DNA of 64,000 bases from Gnetum montanum (GCA_015680685.1 MNCI01020249.1:187558-251557), one strand, 5' to 3'. Counted from the first letter of the stretch, positions 32,973-45,341 are shown. Made by a program: numbers and translations. Notes: generated by a model from the letters alone, not told the origin.

Positions 32973-33560
32973 TGATAAATCATAAATATTAAAATGCCTA
33001 AGCTCCGATATCATAGCCTAACCTATGATGTTGTAGATATGCTATAGTGGGTCCCAATCATGCCTATAAATATGAGCCCAATATCATGTTAAAGTAGCCT
33101 TTTAATCGATCTCTTAGCCAAATTCTTGCAGTTTGTTTTCTCGAAGTCAAAGTTAGTTATCAATGCCCATAGTGTGGTTATTAAGAGTTGTATGGCACCT
33201 TTATTCGACTGAAGTGTACCTAGACACACTTCATGACCAGCAATAAAGACCAAGATTGTTAATAACCATTGCAGCATTTCACATAGATTAAATTTAATTT
33301 TTGTCTGCATTTTACATTTCCAATGTCCTTTATATTTTAACTATCATTTACGTTTCCATTGTACATTAGTTATTTGGTGGAATAAGTATGAATGATTTCA
33401 AGTGCAAAAGTATAATCGTCTAGTAACCCAATAGTGACTTTGCTTAGTTCACCAAGTAGCAAATCATTTGGTAATCCTAGTGGCAATTGCACCAGCCCAA
33501 AGCATGTATAGCAAATCAAGACCAAATACTTATCATCATTAGGCTAGTTTAGAATTTTAT
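32973..33560 (+). repeat. Degraded G1-type LTR relic
   Basis: It starts TGATAAATCATAAATAT, close to the LTR start TGATAAATCGTATTC at 60492. It shares the TATAAATA box region, the GCAGTTTGTTTTCTC stretch and a GGTAATCCTAGT block with the intact LTRs. The 3' end is unclear and no primer-binding site follows. Confidence 0.5.
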
Positions 33561-36383
33561 TTCCATTATTTTTTAGTTAATAGATTATATATCCATTTTA
33601 CCATGTTGTACTCTACCACCACCATAGCCAACCAACATCATCATATCATATCCCTTACTATGAGTTATACCGTGAGTCTTGATCTTCACCAACTCTAGTA
33701 AGAAGACAACGATCATGAACTTAACATGAACCTACTAGTATAGAATATTGTCTCATTCACAAATTACAATTTGGTTGCACACATGTACTTGTGACTTGTA
33801 TGGTTGGCTGTTGGGGACTCTTGCCACTCATTAGCTATGCATGAATAGACAACCAAAAAAATGTGCAGATGCATAGCAAAGCAATGGCCAACGTCAACAA
33901 TCTGCAAATGGGTAGCTAAGCAATGGCCAACGTCAACAACACATGGCATGTTGTACACAAATGGATAGCTGGGTGATGGTATGTAGCTGGGTAGTTGGGT
34001 GGTAGCCAATATCGACAACACACAAATGGACAACTAGGTAGTGGTGGTCATAGCTAGGAGGTGATGATTTAGTAGCAGATTGTGTGGCAGGACAATGTCA
34101 AAGATCACAAGGTTGGCTTATTTGGGCCATGACATGACACAACTAGGGCCACCCATGTGGGCCATGGGCCAACCACAATGTGGTATGACTAATGCCCAGA
34201 CACTCTAGAATGAACCTTCCCTTTTTATATTCACAAAAGCTTTCAAAGTATTCTAGGGGAGTTAGAAAGTTCCAGGCATTTGGCATGACATCTTTTTAAT
34301 TCTCATCAAGTGCTGCAAATGGAAAGGGACATCCTCATGGTATAATTGTTTTCTTTTCTTTTAATTTAATCTTATATCTTCTCCCTCTTCTATAAACACC
34401 TATCTCTTTCCATCTTTTACAAAACAAGGAAGAAAGCTAGAAGTCTCTTCCCTCTTCTATTAACACATATCTCTTTGTCTTTTACAAAGCAAGGAAGAAA
34501 GTTGAAAACTAGACAGCTGTATGAGATGTTTGTATCCAAGAACAAGAGGTTGCAGAGCTTCAAAATGCCCATGACAAAATGGTCAAACATTGTTATCACA
34601 TTTGCACAAAGTTGGCCAAATGTCGAGACTTGCTAGATTTCCTAGACACCACTCAAGACAAACACCCAACCAAAGCCAAAGATGTCAATGATTTCATCCG
34701 TCATTATGGCACTAACTTCTAAAACTTATCTCCCGTATGATTGTTTCTCACAGTATTTCCTTTTCTTTTGTTCGTAATTGTACCTCTCTTGGATTGTACT
34801 TTTACTTATTTCAAATTCAATTAAATTTGCATTTTTATAATTTCTTAATGTCTTGGTCTCCTAGATCATGTTTGCTCTTTCCCTTTTCTTCTATTCTTAA
34901 TTGTACCTCCTCTTGGATTGTACTTTGACCTTTTTTTAAGTTGAATAAAACTTTCATGTTTATAATTTCTTAATTTCTTGGTCTCCTAGATCGATGTTCA
35001 TTCTAATATCACATGTGGCATCCTATTCCTATATATCAATAACTACTTAACTTTCACGCTTAATGAAATGTTGAATTAAATACACAATTACACTTCACAT
35101 CAATTAACACAGACTGAAGGGAAAAAAGCAATGATTTTATTAATAAGGTATGAAAAAAATTTGATAAAGTGATTGATGGATTTTCCTAGGGTTGTATTCA
35201 TGAGGCATTAGTCCTTGGAGGCAATCTTCTAATAGCCAAACCTAGCCAAAGGAGTGATCAATCGCTTCTTGTCCCTTTCATCTGCCTCTTGTTACTCACT
35301 ACCGATGATGACACAACCTTTAGATTTCTGACCCTAAATACCTCAACTCAAACCTACAAAGTGTCCTGTGAGGAATCACACCCCCTCATAACAAGATGTC
35401 ATTTCATTAAGAAAAAAATTACAATACAATAATTACATAACAGTTTGTTACAAGAAGTTGGCACCCAATTTCAAATAGAAACAGGAACGTTACAGAACAG
35501 TTATTTATAGTGAGAGACACTTGAAAACGGGAACATGTGACTTGTTCAAATTATTATTTATTTGAAGGTATTGCCATCAAACTTGGATCCTAGTTCATTG
35601 GTATATAAGCAGGCCAAAGGGAAAGTTGTCAACTAATATGATATCCAAGCTTGAGAAATTTTCGTTATGAAAACTAACGGAAGCTAAACCAAAGGAATAC
35701 TTTCTTCTTGTGTTTAAATCTCAATCATCTTTCCGTCATGCTATCATGGAAAACTTTCTTCTTGTTTTTGAATCTCAGTCATCTTTCTCTCATGCTATCA
35801 TGATATAACAGTGGCGGTGGTAAAGAACATGAGTCACTTGAGGAAGATGTATAAGCATTCCTATCTCTGCTACTTGCTAGATGAAATAGTTGGCAAACTG
35901 TTAAGAAATGTTTGTGTGAGGCCTAAGCAAATGCTCCAACAAATTTTGAAATATTTAACCCACAGAAATTCGCCACCCACCTCCCCCAAAAGCTGAAAAA
36001 AATAAAAATAAAAAATCATTGCATAATAGTCATTAGAAACGAGAACACAATTGGACAAGTATAAAAAGAGACTTTTGCAAAATTAGTGTATTGGCTCCTC
36101 CATTGTAATTGCAAGAGAAGAGTTCTTCAGCTAATGGGTTTTTGAACTAGAAGTTTTAGTTGAAACTCTAAAATAACAAGGTTGATAGCAACACTATATC
36201 TTGAACAGGCTGATAGCAACAAGGTTGTCCATAATCACAAAATGAATCCGTTTTTTAATAAATTTTTAGACAAATCAATGATCAGTATTTTTCATGATAT
36301 AACGTATTTTTCCAACCGTATATAAAAATACTCTTAACAAGATGAAATCCGATGGGAAACAACACTAACTTGTCAACGAAGAA
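33561..36383. other. Unassigned stretch with local duplications and a coding-like patch
   Basis: GGTAGCTAAGCAATGGCCAACG-type units repeat around 33840-34030. A roughly 62-bp pair lies at 34376-34505 (CTCTTCTATAAACACCTATC) and a roughly 130-bp pair at 34770-34995 (TAATTGTACCTC..TTGGATTGTAC). Plus-strand 34540-34722 reads EVAELQNAHDKMVKHCYHIC and FLDTTQDKHPTKAKDVNDFI before a stop, possibly a coding fragment of unknown origin. Confidence 0.4.
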
Positions 36384-36450
36384 ACTGATGCGTTAGGGTG
36401 ACAGCCTCCATTATCTGTCTGATATATGTAGACATTTCAATTGACTTCCA
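36384..36450 (-). pseudogene. RRP41-like relic, internal exon remnant
   Basis: The minus strand reads SIEMSTYIRQIMEAVTLTHQ, comparable to the STELSLVIRQTMEACILTE block of plant RRP41. The remnant is bracketed by a direct repeat TTGTCAACGAAGAA (36370-36383 and 36451-36464). It is the right strand and order for the RRP41-like exons at 40.1-40.5 kb and 6.2-6.7 kb. Confidence 0.5.
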
Positions 36451-36464
36451 TTGTCAACGAAGAA

Positions 36465-39120
36465 CAATGCCAATTTTATATCATTCAAATGAAATAAAGA
36501 ATAAGGCCATTCTGGGAACTAATCAATTACTTTAATCATTATTAAGTGGACTCAACTGGGAATCAATGCTGTTTTGAAACATAAAATAATTATCTATTAA
36601 GCACTACTTAAAAGAGTATCTAGAAGGAAATTTGCTCTGCATTTTAGTTTTTACAAAACCATCCAGCTCGCTAATTGGTTATGCTTAATGCCAATACCAC
36701 CAGAATAATAATCATAATAATAGCCATGCTACCTGTCTCCTTAAAGTCTTTAAAGCAATCTCCAGCACCAAAATTTTCCATATTTTATTCACAGCAAACC
36801 TGCGAACCCAAATCACAATTTTTTGAAAAGGAAACACATATATCACAATCAAAATAAAACAAAAAACTTTTAAAAGGGCATGGCAAAAGAAGAATAAGAG
36901 TAAACTATCGTAAATGTAGTAATAGGAGCTCTCAAAATCACAAATAGTTTACATCTCTTATTATGCAAACTATGAGAGGGCATAAAATACATTGCAGTAT
37001 ATTATATGAAAACTAACAAATCTAACTGTTCCAGAATTCACACCTGAGAATAAATTTAGATATACCATGAGTCAGTTAGTTTTATAAAATCACAAAAATA
37101 CCTCAATACAGAAAGCCTAATGACCATAATGAACAAGCATGAAATAGCTGCAGAAGTAACCAAGGCTGACTAGATTCATAACTCCAGCATGACTGCATTA
37201 GGCACTACTCAATTAAGCAGAGCATAGGCCAATCTACTGTTATTCCTTCACATTATTGATATTTTTGGCCGAGAGACCAACTACCAGCTGGCCAAAGAGA
37301 GCCCTTCTTGGTCACAGGTAAATAACTTTTTTTGTCATAATGCCAAGTGAGAGCTTCTTTTCATAAAGGAAAAATATCCTCTCAGCAAGAGTATAGATAT
37401 ATATAATAAATATTTAGTAATCTAGTAGTAGTTCTAACGTTTCAAATTTAGGATTGCAATTACATCAACATGTTCACTCATAATGTATTTTGAGTAAAAT
37501 GTATAATTATAAGAAGGAAATAAGACTGCGACTGAGATACATTGTGGAAATCCTTAGCGTCATACAATTATATCATCTTTGTTAAACTTTTTAATTAGGC
37601 GTTTGCATTACATTATCATTTAAATCAGGGATCAAATCAATAGGGTACTGCATGCCCATTAAGCTTTGTCCAGCATACACTTAGGAGGGATATTGAAGGA
37701 ACAATAAACATTCCATTCTGGAACTGCAAGCTTCAGAATTCCAATATCCTCTCTTTTGTCCTGTTTGTGGTAAGAATCTTGGCAAAGGAACCCAGTTCAT
37801 AGGTTTGATAACAGTAAGCAATACTAGGTTGTCGACAAAAAAATTTTATGAAAAGAAATTTTGAAACTGGTATGGTCCAATAAATCCAAGCGGGTCTTAG
37901 TGGATGTAAGTAAAAAATTCAGTTTTGAAAACATGTACAAAAGTTCTATCAAATTCTTGCAAAAAATGACCAGTCTCCAATTGCTTGATTCTTAAATCAG
38001 TCATTATTGTAACTTGCCTAATTTATCATATGAGATAATGATAAGTGATTGTTTAATATAATGCTAAGGTATTCATAAGGCATCTCCCACAAAAACTTTT
38101 TAAAAAAAAATCCATTGAAAGTAAAGCATGTAATGAAAGAATGCAAGCAAACCAACAACACAAATGCCTGTAAAATTTATGAAGAAAATAAAATAACATA
38201 CCAATGCTTGGTCATGAAGCTGTTGGCTCTTGATTTGAATCAGTGAATCACATACAAAAAAATATCAAAATGATAGGGATTATTGAATTTTTCCTCATTC
38301 ACAATCAAAATAATCCATTCCAAATAAGATATGCTAATGTAGATTAGCTGTTAACTGTTTTATATTCTCTTTATCTAACTAACTAACAAAAAAGAGAGAT
38401 TTCATGCAAAAATTTTAATTAATATCAACAAATTCGATAATGTAAAATGAAATCTCATTCAACTTTTTTTTTATCTTTTTAGAACAAGTAAAAGGAATAT
38501 CATTCAACAAAAGAAATAGTAGTTTATGCATATGACAATAAGTATGCTTGCTTTATCCTTTCTATCACATGCCGTAACACCAGCTTGGAATCCTACACTT
38601 GATTTGGTTTGGTCTCTGTTTTCAGTGACATAAGTCCCTTCCTAAAACTACTCAAATCTGTTTCCTTATAAATATGGTCTATTTGCCATCCTTTAAGAGA
38701 AATAGAAATAGCCAACAAATAAAACAAACAAGAATGGTTAGGAGACAAGTATATTTGCTAGATGCCTTTCATTTTATGTTGTTTGTTTCAGGATAATGTG
38801 AACTAATTATAAATTCAAAGTCAAATCAACATGATTTTTTGAAATTTTTTAATTGAAAAATGTTTTTGAAACTGAAACTGAAACTGAAAAGTGTTTTTAA
38901 TTTGGAAGTAATACTTTGAATAACAAAAATTGATTTTGGACCTACTAGAAATAGCAGAATAAGACTGACTAAAAGTAGTTTTATTGTTGATTGATTTCTT
39001 CATCTGATAAATATGGGCTATTTTATTTTTTAAGCCAAAAATAGTATATATACATAAATATATACTATTTTGTTCTTGGTGGATTTTATAAAAACAAAAA
39101 AGACTTTTCTGAGATATAAA
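36465..39120. other. Unassigned AT-rich stretch, probably intronic to the RRP41-like relic
   Basis: No exon, RNA gene or element edge could be supported. It lies between assigned exons of the minus-strand RRP41-like relic. A short GAAACTGAAACT repeat is at 38869-38888. Confidence 0.4.
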
Positions 39121-39272
39121 AAGATCATCACCCAAAAGGCTCAATACTCATCCTGTCAAGGCAATGTTCTATAAGGGTTGGTGGATGAGTGAAAACCTAA
39201 CTTCCTTTGAGGGGCCACACCCAAGCTCAAATCCAACCCTTACAACCTAAGAAACAAGCACCTTACTTTTCT
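39121..39272 (-). mobile_element. SINE-A copy
   Basis: Plus-strand AAGATCATCACCCAAAAGGC, CTCAATACTCATCC, a CACACCCAAGCTCAAATCC stretch (degenerate B box) and AGAAACAAGCACCTTAC repeat the order of the SINE-A copy at 8546-8716. It is read on the minus strand. Confidence 0.55.
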
Positions 39273-40099
39273 GAGATATGAATGCAAAACTTAATACAGT
39301 AGGAAAACATCAGTTTTAAATAATGATTTAATGTCAACTATAAGGAAGGCACAGTACAAAATAGGAGGACCTAGATATGCTTAAATAAATTTAAATTACA
39401 CTTATAAAAGTTAAGGGAAGTTTTAAAACTGTTGAGATTAAGTCAGAAAAGATGAATCCAACTTTAATCACAAGATTACAATAGCTTTTATCTATATAGG
39501 AAGTCGACTAGTTTCTAGGTGCCATTATTCATCCACATGTATATATTTTCATCATTTTCTATTTCATTTTGTATCTTACAAGCTTCTTAAACATCCTCTA
39601 ATTCACTTCATTTTGCAGCTCTTAAACTAATAAAAACATTTGTATAAAGCCAAATATGTTGAGAATCTGAACATCAAAACAGAGCTAATGGATAGCTTTC
39701 ATTTTTTGTTTGTTTGTGTTGGTTCCCCATACCTTACCATTTGTAATAGTAACCTGTATAAACTCTATTACAAGAACAAGTTTTGTATCGAAACTAGAAC
39801 TGGTAGAGGCTAAATAGTCTTTTTTTTTTTTTTGCCAATTATTTTTTTTTCTATCCATGAAATCATGACTGTGTAATTACAAGGAAACTAAGGCCAAAAT
39901 CTTGTATGTCCAGTAAATGAAACTCTCTTTACACACACTTCATCAAGTCAAAATACCAATTTTTCAACAGCTATAACATTAAGAGACTGCATGTGCTTCA
40001 TAAAACCTTTAAACCAAACAAATTTTAAGTTGCAATTACAGAGGTGCAGCAAATATTTAAAAAGACTTGATGTGGAGGACAGAAGACGGGACTACAAAC

Positions 40100-40160
40100 C
40101 TCATCAGGACCATAAACCGCTATCATGACTTTGGTATTGCCCATTTTAAAAATAGCAGAA
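40100..40160 (-). pseudogene. RRP41-like relic, exon 3
   Basis: A 61-bp minus-strand exon, acceptor CACACAAAG and donor GAG/GTTTGT, encodes SAIFKMGNTKVMIAVYGPDE. Plant RRP41 has SAVFEMGNTKVIAAVYGPRE here, so the match is nearly complete. The highly conserved Arg before the final Glu is Asp and the Glu after the Phe is Lys. Phase fits exon 2 exactly (split Gly codon). Confidence 0.78.
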
Positions 40161-40258
40161 CTTTGTGTGGAAAATGAAACCAAAAAAGTATTTTTTTTAT
40201 CTTTTTAAGAAAAAATATAAAACAACCAAATTAAAATTAGGATCAAACCCAGGCATAC

Positions 40259-40310
40259 CCATCTGCTTTATCGACAACGCCGAATTCAGCATCCAATCCA
40301 ACTGTCTTAT
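40259..40310 (-). pseudogene. RRP41-like relic, exon 2
   Basis: On the minus strand the acceptor AATGCAG is followed by IRQL, and after a frame change by AEFGVVDKADG, ending at donor GG/GTATGC. A 5-bp tandem duplication (TCCAA twice, plus strand 40292-40301) breaks the frame. The family's initial Met of the MRQ motif is Ile. Exon order, splice sites and phase agree with a non-processed pseudogene. Confidence 0.75.
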
Positions 40311-40403
40311 CTGCATTCCATAAATTGAATAAGAAAACATCATTAATACTGGAATATATTGTCCTCATTAATGCTTGGCATATTCAACGGTAAATTTGCT
40401 TAC

Positions 40404-40458
40404 TTCTGCGGGTCTTCTTCCATCCACGTGCAACCCTTTTTGTACTGATAAGCTCCAA
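40404..40458 (-). pseudogene. RRP41-like relic, exon 1
   Basis: The minus strand encodes GLHVDGRRPAE before donor GTAAGC, equivalent to the GLRLDGRRFNE start of plant RRP41. Upstream, ELIST lies in another frame, separated by a run of five A (one too many). The expected initiator is TTG rather than ATG, at 40456-40458. Both changes argue for a dead copy. Confidence 0.7.
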
Positions 40459-40814
40459 AATTACGTCTCAAAACAAACAAATTCCCGGAGTGTTCCTGTC
40501 TCGCTAAAAAGACGTTCAAAAATCCGCGTTATGTACTCATGAAATTTCTCTGGTTCCCAGTCAAAAGGCCCTTTTCTTGATTGTGATGCGATAAGGGCCC
40601 CTGCTATGAGATTTTTTGTTTTTGTTCTTTTTTTGTTTTTTTCGCGCCCGCCCACACCCCAACCCAACACCCCGTCCTCCTTCCTTCTCCGAGAGATTCG
40701 ATTCCCGATGACGCACTGGGAATTTTATCGAAGCGGGAACTAAACATTTTTACAATATCTACAAATTTAAAAAGGATTTTTACCATCTCTCAAGTGGTAT
40801 TCCTCTCAGGGATT
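40459..40814. other. Possible former promoter and 5' flank of the RRP41-like relic
   Basis: It lies upstream of exon 1 on the minus strand. It is locally GC-rich (CGCGCCCGCCCACACCCC at 40643-40660). The open frame at 40461-40670 has no recognised similarity. Confidence 0.35.
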
Positions 40815-41055
40815 TATGCTATTAGCAGGAAGATGAATTAACTCCCTCACTCCCTCAAGAAAAGCCTAGCCCTTGAAGAGTTACATGTGTTTCTTTTTGT
40901 GCTATGACTATCCATTGAACATAGTGTTACAGCAAAAAGTATATATGATTTGTTTTCGATCCTTCAATTTGTAGATTCTATCTTTACCTTTCATAACAAT
41001 GTCATATTGGTCACTAGATGCTATGGGTCTTTGAATATAATAAAGTTTCATTTCA
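40815..41055 (+). mobile_element. LINE 3' end fragment (plus strand)
   Basis: From GGAAGATGAATTAACTCCC onward the plus strand matches, piece by piece, the sequence at 50100-50345 (GTTACATGTGTTTCTTTTTG, ATATGATTTGTTTTCGATCC, TAATAAAGTTTCATTTCA). It encodes the C-terminal end of a LINE ORF2. It meets an opposite-strand LINE tail near 41055. Confidence 0.6.
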
Positions 41056-41471
41056 TTTCACAAACCAATAACACAAACGAAGTTGAAAACATCATTGATG
41101 TAATACTCTATGGGGTCAATTTGGTTATTTAATATTATAATGTATTCAAATGCAAGACTAAGATGGCAAAATAAAAAGATATGTTCTTCATCCTCAATAC
41201 TTTGTTCGCACAATCTGCAAATACACTTAACTATTAGTAAATTGATCCAACAAGCTATCTCTAAAAAGAGATTATGAGAGCTCCTTCTTACTTTAGCAAT
41301 TTTATTCCTTAAATGAATAGGAATAGTTGAGAATAGATACTTTTTAGTACCAAATAATAAACCTCCTCTAGCAAAATGTAAATAAAAATGCTTCTTTCCT
41401 CACTTTTTCAATCAAACTTTAGCCAAAACTTTTTGCTTTATAGTTTTTCGTAGCATTCATTATCTCCTTAG
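41056..41471 (-). mobile_element. LINE relic part 4: C-terminal zinc-finger region and 3' end
   Basis: The minus strand reads VKCICRLCEQSIEDEEHIFL followed by FCHLSLAF, the C-x2-C...H...C reverse-transcriptase-associated finger found at the end of LINE ORF2. It is cut at 41471 by the G1 LTR. The matching upstream coding part resumes at 48954 on the other side of that element. Confidence 0.7.
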
Positions 41472-42501
41472 TGATGAGCGGTAAGTACCCTTATGCCCAA
41501 CCATACGAATCACAAGCGTTAACGCACAATCTGGTCAAATTTTGTGGATGGGACTAGTTGTGGCATCTAGATTGTTAAGCATTGATCACAGAATACTATC
41601 TTCCCACTTGGACTAGTGGTAGCTTTGTCACATATGGTTTAGTCCAAAATGAGGCATATGATAATTAATGTTGTTTAGCCTTTAATACTTCTAGTTGTGA
41701 ACATGATGGAAGTTGAGAATAGAATTCTAAATCTAAGTAATGACCATAATGTAAATCTACTCTAGCCTAAAGTAATGAGCATCCGGTTCTAGCCTACCGT
41801 ACATGCCTTAGGCTCATGTAACCGTTACTAGGTTACCAAGTATTATGCTATTGGGCAAACCAAGCAATAACACTACTAGGATTACCAAATGACTACACTT
41901 TAATGCTTGAAACCAATCATACCCATTTCACTTTACTAATGGACAAATAAAGTAAAATACTTGGAAATGTAAATGATTAAACCAAGAAAATAGTAAAAAG
42001 TATGCTAAATAAAATAATAAAACTAAGTGGATGCTCCAATGATGAAAAGCAATCTCGATCCTTATTTTCGAACATGAACTATGCCCAAGGACACTTCACT
42101 CGAATAAAGATTTCGTACAACTGCTTAACACCACACTACAAGCACTCACTCTCTATTGCTAACATTATGAAATGGAACTATAAGAATCTACCTAAAGATG
42201 AAATGAAACTTATGCAGATCCATGTGTCTAAGTGTTCTATTTATAGGTTGCACACATCTTGTGATATCAGATCTACGATGTCATAACATATGCTACAATA
42301 TCGAATATACGACATTGTAGATATGATATCATAGATGAACAAAAATTGACTTTATCAAATAGATGCAACATCGCATCTACAACATCGTAGATGCAATGTA
42401 GCATCTACAATGTAGCAGCCAATTGAGATGCACTGATAGGGATGCTCCAACACAAATGCAATGTAGCATCTACGATATCTTAGCCAACTGATGATTCATC
42501 A
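41472..42501 (-). repeat. 3' LTR of complete G1 element
   Basis: It shares its whole length with the LTR at 47897-48953: TGATGAGCGG at the left, the ACCATACGAATCACAAGCGTT block, the GCTTTGTCACATATGGTTTAG block and TGATTCATCA at the right. No primer-binding site is adjacent on the left, as expected for a 3' LTR of a minus-strand element. The internal side begins TACCCCCATG, a polypurine-tract-like sequence on the minus strand. Palindromic CATCGTAGATG-type repeats fill 42260-42490. Confidence 0.85.
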
Positions 42502-44528
42502 TACCCCCATGACTAACTAAAAACTCATCCTCAAGTTAATAGGATAGGACTAAGCCTTCTTTACAAAATTGGAAAGATATGAGATTATTAACTAACTCTA
42601 ACTACTAACTAACTCTGAGTGCCGCAATGGTATGTACAAAAAATGACATAGTTACATGAAAAAACAAAAACAAAATTTGAAGTGGCTCAATGTAGTTCTT
42701 CTTTTAGGCGGTGGTGGCTTTTCCATTGGATTCTTCTCTTTATTGTTAGGCTTCTGGAAAATTTCTCCTCTTCTGTCCTTGTCTTCTTTTTCCATATGTC
42801 CTCTCTACTAAGTATGACATAGAGACTCCTTCGATTTTAACTGTTGCATTAGCCTCTTTATTTCGCCAAAATTGGTACATTTCTCCTAAGTTCCATTCAC
42901 TGCTATTGGTTAGTGTGGGTCATAATGAAGAATCTTAAAGTTGCATCATTATAACTTCTAGGTTGTGAAGGCCCTCCTTCTAGTATTCTCTTTGGGACCA
43001 ACTACAATCAATCAATAGTTTAGGATTACCAAAATGTTTTGATCGATGCTTAATTGTTCATAATCCTTCTCGTACTCTTGGTTAGATCAAGTTCTTATCA
43101 TCTTATGATTGTAGAGTTAGAAAAATTTGCAAAAAAAGAAACCCCTTAGGTGTTATATTATTTAGTTACTTATGACCTTCTTATTGTTTTCTTACTTATT
43201 ATGGCCTAAAATAGTTGGTATGATCTATTAGGAGTATGATCTAAATCTTTCTGGCCTTCGTTTGATTGATTAACGTTAGGATTCTTATTATTTCCTTGTA
43301 CTTACCCTTTATAATATCTTATAGTGTTAAAACTTTTTGGCTCAAATTTTCAAACTTTTGCTTATATCGCACAATGCACCCTCCATGACTAAGTTGAGCG
43401 CTTTGTAATCAACAAGATTTAAGAATTTTGAAAATTAGAGCTACGAGGGCAAAGTTATGGCCTTTGGAAGCTAGTGTGCAAGAGTTCTGAAAAAAAAAAC
43501 TACAATAACTCTCTTGTTGCAAAATGAGGAAGTGAAAAATTTCACTAACTCCCATGTGTATAGATACTATTTTTGTATGCGCAACATCGTAGATCATACA
43601 TTGTAAATACGACATTGTAGGTGCCTCCAACATCATAGCTACACTATCACTGTTAAGAGATTTAAAATTTTTCATTGATTTTTGTTTTGAAAAAATGAGT
43701 CAAATAAAATATTTGGAAGATGTAAAACTTATCAAGAGGGTCATGGTCATTAATGATGCACACTTTTCGAAAATTTGGCATTTAAAGCTCCTAAAGAAGT
43801 AATCTCAAATAGCGAAAGGTTATTATATGGATAAGATATGGGTAATGATGGTCTCATGTATGGACAAAGTATTAAAGATTATGGGAAGTATTTATTAGAT
43901 TTTGGATGATATTAGAAGGCACAAGATGATGTGGAATTGCTTGGCAAGTATGAAATACAAGAGTTATACAAGTGGGTCCTCCCCAAAGCAAGCTCTAGCC
44001 CTTAGTGCCCTTGTATAACCATGCATAAAGTGTTCTTAGGCACTCAAGGAGTTGAATGTAAGACATACATGTCTAACAAAACACACATGTTAGTATTGCT
44101 AGATTGGGAAAATAACACTATATTATACAAAACCACAAGTTATGATTAAATATATAGTGAGGTGAGATTGACTAGAGAAAGAATTGCTAAACTTGGGATG
44201 GGAGGTATCTTACCATAGGCATAATGAATCCTTGTGTGTTATTAATAGTTAAAGTAATCATTAACCCTTCTTTCCAAGATTCAAACCAAGTCCAAACCAC
44301 TTTCCAGTGACATCACATTATTTCATCTATAAGAGTTATAATCGTAGGACTACCACTATTGCAAAGAGTATTACCACTTGACGTATTGTCCAAGGGAGGA
44401 GTTTATTCATTGCACTTTTTATAACTTTTTTAGATTCCTAAGAAGTCGTCTACCTTCAGGCATGGGTAACATGTCTTTTCAATGGGACCCCCATAAATTT
44501 ATTCTTGTGCATTTATTTTATTTTTAAC
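42502..44528 (-). mobile_element. Internal region of G1 element, 3' part
   Basis: No reverse transcriptase, RNase H or integrase motifs were recognised in this stretch or in 45342-46200, although they lie where pol would be expected. The element may be an internally deleted, non-autonomous derivative, or pol may be too decayed to recognise. Confidence 0.55.
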
Positions 44529-45341
44529 TATGTTGATGAGTGGCGAGGTACCCCTACACTCAACCATACGAAATGAGCGTAGCACGTGCGATCTGGTCGA
44601 ACTCCGCAGACTAAATGCCTAAACGCCCCATGGAACACTTGGGGTTAATCATTTGTTGTCTTCCCAGACTTACTTGTTGTTGTCACGGTGTATGGTTAAG
44701 TAAGTCCGAGGTATATGATTTTTTTGGTCTTTTTTGGTTTTTCTTCTATGCTATCAAGGTGAAGGGTTGAGAGAGCTAACTAACTCTAACTAATNNNNNN
44801 NNNNNNNNNNNNNNNNNNNNNNNNNNNNNNNNNNNNNNNNNNNNNNNNNNNNNNNNNNNNNNNNNNNNNNGCAATGAGTAGCCGATTCCTTGGTTAGCCA
44901 TACACATTCGTCAATGCTCATAACCAAGTTGTACTCATGTCATGTTACTAGGAAAATAATAAATAACATTAAATAAAATCCTATTCCATGCACTGCAAGG
45001 TTTATCTACAAAGCTTGTCTTTATTGCCATACACAACTTGCGTTCAGGTACAAAGCTGCTCGAATAAAGATCCGTTCACTTGGGGACTCCTACTGCGGGC
45101 ACATGGAAAATATTCTATCTATGGAGTGATCAAACTGCCAAAGCTTCGCTACTTCTAGCCTAGGATGAGAAATGAAGGGAGTGCTGCCTCTTATTTATAG
45201 ATTTGATGGCAGACTGCGATATCACATACGCGACATTGCAGGGGACGACGCGATATCGCGGCCCATGCGATATCGCGTACGCGACATCGCAGGGGACGAC
45301 GTGATATCACGGCCCATGCAATATCGCGTCTCATCATATGT
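44529..45341 (-). mobile_element. Solo LTR (G1 family) with perfect TSD
   Basis: The LTR spans 44534-45336 and is flanked on both sides by TATGT (44529-44533 and 45337-45341). Ends are TGATGAG and CATCA. It matches the LTR at 2131-3121 at both ends. An assembly gap of 76 N (44795-44870) lies inside. There is no primer-binding site and no internal sequence, so LTR-LTR recombination after insertion is the likely origin. It sits inside the internal region of the G1 element at 41472-48953. Confidence 0.88.
45205..45330. repeat. GATATCGCG palindromic minisatellite in solo LTR U3
   Basis: GCGATATC, GCGATATCGCG and GCGACATCGCAGGGGACGAC recur in a roughly 70-bp unit repeated about twice. Each is largely self-complementary. 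The array occupies the same U3 position as the TAATTAGAG array in the LTR at 2131 and the ATCGTAGAT array at 42260-42490. Confidence 0.8.

Noticed and set aside
32611-33014. Overlapping open frames on both strands with 17-residue repeats
   Set aside because: The 51-bp tandem repeat is a multiple of three and keeps frames open by chance.
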